Shown piece by piece: positions 45,313 through 46,091 of a stretch of 46,091 nt of DNA. Made by a program: the position numbers and the translations under genes. The notes below the pieces were generated by a model that was not told the DNA's origin, made no database searches, and worked only from the letters and a program-made list of their open reading frames with translations. Each line of letters opens with the position of its first letter. Positions within the stretch are counted from its first letter, which is position 1. Source of the DNA: Gammaproteobacteria bacterium (lineage in GTDB: Bacteria; Pseudomonadota; Gammaproteobacteria; Arenicellales; Poriferihabitantaceae); the NCBI GenBank assembly GCA_026709505.1, contig JAPOSW010000087.1, positions 1 to 46,091 of the forward strand. The letters are read 5' to 3'.

Positions 45313-45969
45313 ATGGAAAAAAGCGATCTCCTCAAGCTGTACAGAGGTCGAACCAAAGCAATTGACTCCCTGCAAAAACTACACGAAGAATCCCTGCATG
45401 TACGAAAGGGAGAAGGATATGAAAATGAGCTGCATGCTCTCCTTAAAGACTCTCCCTGGCTTGTGAATCCCGAATGCGCCAACCATCTGACTAGCAACAG
45501 CACTATCAAGACAGTATGTTCTTAGCTGAATAAAGTTCTGAACATTGACGATCATGCTGACCCAGCCAAGAAATACGATAGTAGCCGGCCCGACCTGGTA
45601 TTTCTTGCGGTGAACCAGCCAAAACCGGATGACATTCTGGTCGTTGAGTTGAAGTCTCCCAGCATTGAGCTGGAAATCGAGCATCTAAATCAACTTGAAA
45701 AGTACATTTTCATGATCGAAGAAGAACTCGAATCGAAACTTGAAAAAAAAGTCAGGGTAAAAGGATGTCTAATAGGAACCAAGCCCACGGAAGCAACACG
45801 CTCTATCGATAAGAGACGTCTTCTGAAGAAGATTTCCGAGTTCGGTACCAATTCGAAAATCAGGGTCATGGACACTCTTGAACTTATCACGATTTCGAAC
45901 ACCATTCATCAGCATGGAATCGAGGTGTTCGAGGCCGAGGAGAGCAGGTTGAATAAGGAACTGGGCTGA
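45313..45969 (+). pseudogene. PD-(D/E)XK-like (Shedu-like) protein split by an in-frame amber stop
   Basis: One reading frame of 219 codons from ATG 45313 to TGA 45967 is interrupted by a single TAG at 45523-45525. Part 1 (70 aa) has EGYENELHALLKDSPWLVNP. Part 2 resumes in the same frame and has SRPDLVFLAV, then ILVVELKSPSIELEIEHLNQ with LEKYIF and VKGCLIGTKP. D...E-x-K with a Q-L-x-x-Y helix is the pattern of PD-(D/E)XK domains at the C-terminus of Shedu/GHKL-type defence proteins. The N-terminal part of the original protein seems lost at the IS remnant. Downstream ATG 45610 could restart translation. Confidence 0.6.
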
Positions 45970-46036
45970 CGCGGACAGTCTATTCTTCTGCCTCCTGCCG
46001 AAACAAGTCCATGACTGAATAAGCGACTGCACTCAG

Positions 46037-46090
46037 GGACCCGGAATTAAGGGTGCAGCCCCTCGTAGGAGGGGCTGCGAAGTTGGACAG
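46037..46090 (+). repeat. 54-bp direct repeat with hairpin, copy 2
   Basis: It matches copy 1 (44162-44215) at 50 of 54 bases in the same orientation. The GCAGCCCCTC / GAGGGGCTGC stem is identical and the loop is GTAG. Together the copies bracket 1.8 kb that holds the coiled-coil gene, the IS remnant and the split nuclease gene. The window ends one base past this copy. Confidence 0.7.
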
Positions 46091-46091
46091 G

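Noticed and set aside
44842..45375. Long minus-strand open frame of about 177 codons in the GC-rich segment
   Set aside because: Composition is dominated by Pro/Arg/Gly from GC-rich DNA, and the IS1380-like frame on the same strand explains part of it. No family matches.

Overview
The window looks like chromosomal DNA of a gammaproteobacterium. It carries MnmC, a GlpE-type rhodanese, the ubiE-ubiJ-ubiB ubiquinone run, pyruvate kinase, glutaryl-CoA dehydrogenase and an RND efflux pair, all of gammaproteobacterial type. The lineage cannot be fixed further from sequence reading alone. No rRNA operon, CRISPR array or complete tRNA was seen.

Layout. (1) 1-10 kb is mostly housekeeping and accessory metabolism: the 5' end of a secreted-protein gene with a C10 tract, a HupE/UreJ-like membrane protein, an exported metallo-beta-lactamase-fold (MBL) hydrolase, a UMF1-family transporter, a phosphoribosyltransferase, a GNAT enzyme, MnmC, GlpE and an MscS-type channel. 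(2) 10.0-19.5 kb is a defence-type insertion, visibly more AT-rich than its flanks. A seven-gene, almost gap-free operon encodes a DndA/IscS-type cysteine desulfurase, a DndC/SspD-type PP-loop sulfurtransferase, a DUF262-DUF1524 (SspE/GmrSD-like) nuclease, a minimal SNF2 helicase, a ParB-N-domain protein, a KorB/ParB-HTH-like protein and a beta-CASP-like MBL nuclease. On its left is the C-terminal piece of another HNH nuclease, and on its right the N-terminal stub of an EcoRI-family adenine methyltransferase. (3) 19.6-42.2 kb returns to core genes: pyk, a metallophosphoesterase, a class V aminotransferase, gcdH, ubiEJB, a DUF971 gene, ppk2, pncA, a 2OG-Fe(II) oxygenase, sseA, a double-GFA gene coupled to class II DAHP synthase, and an RND/MFP pump. 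Copies of the secreted-protein family from position 1 recur here at about 23.1, 23.6 and 33.8 kb. (4) 42.57-46.09 kb is the edge of an integrated element. It begins with the 3' half of a CAU-anticodon tRNA (an att remnant), followed by a tyrosine recombinase, a coiled-coil membrane protein, an IS1380-like transposase remnant, an amber-interrupted PD-(D/E)XK-like gene, and two 54-bp hairpin-bearing direct repeats.

The most interesting element is the operon at 10.7-19.0 kb. It has the two sulfur-handling enzymes of DNA phosphorothioation (cysteine desulfurase and DndC) and the restriction-type partner of the Ssp system. It lacks every other recognisable Dnd or Ssp component (no DndB/D/E, SspB/C, or DndFGH/SspFGH). 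In their place are a SNF2 motor, two split ParB-like proteins and a beta-CASP-type nuclease. I propose it as a candidate unrecognised variant of sulfur-based DNA modification and restriction. That is an inference from gene content, not a demonstrated function.

A second theme is the family of small Cys-containing secreted proteins. Two copies encode a C10 homopolymer inside the signal-peptide region, as expected for phase-variable surface or secreted proteins. Degenerate and truncated copies lie elsewhere in the window.
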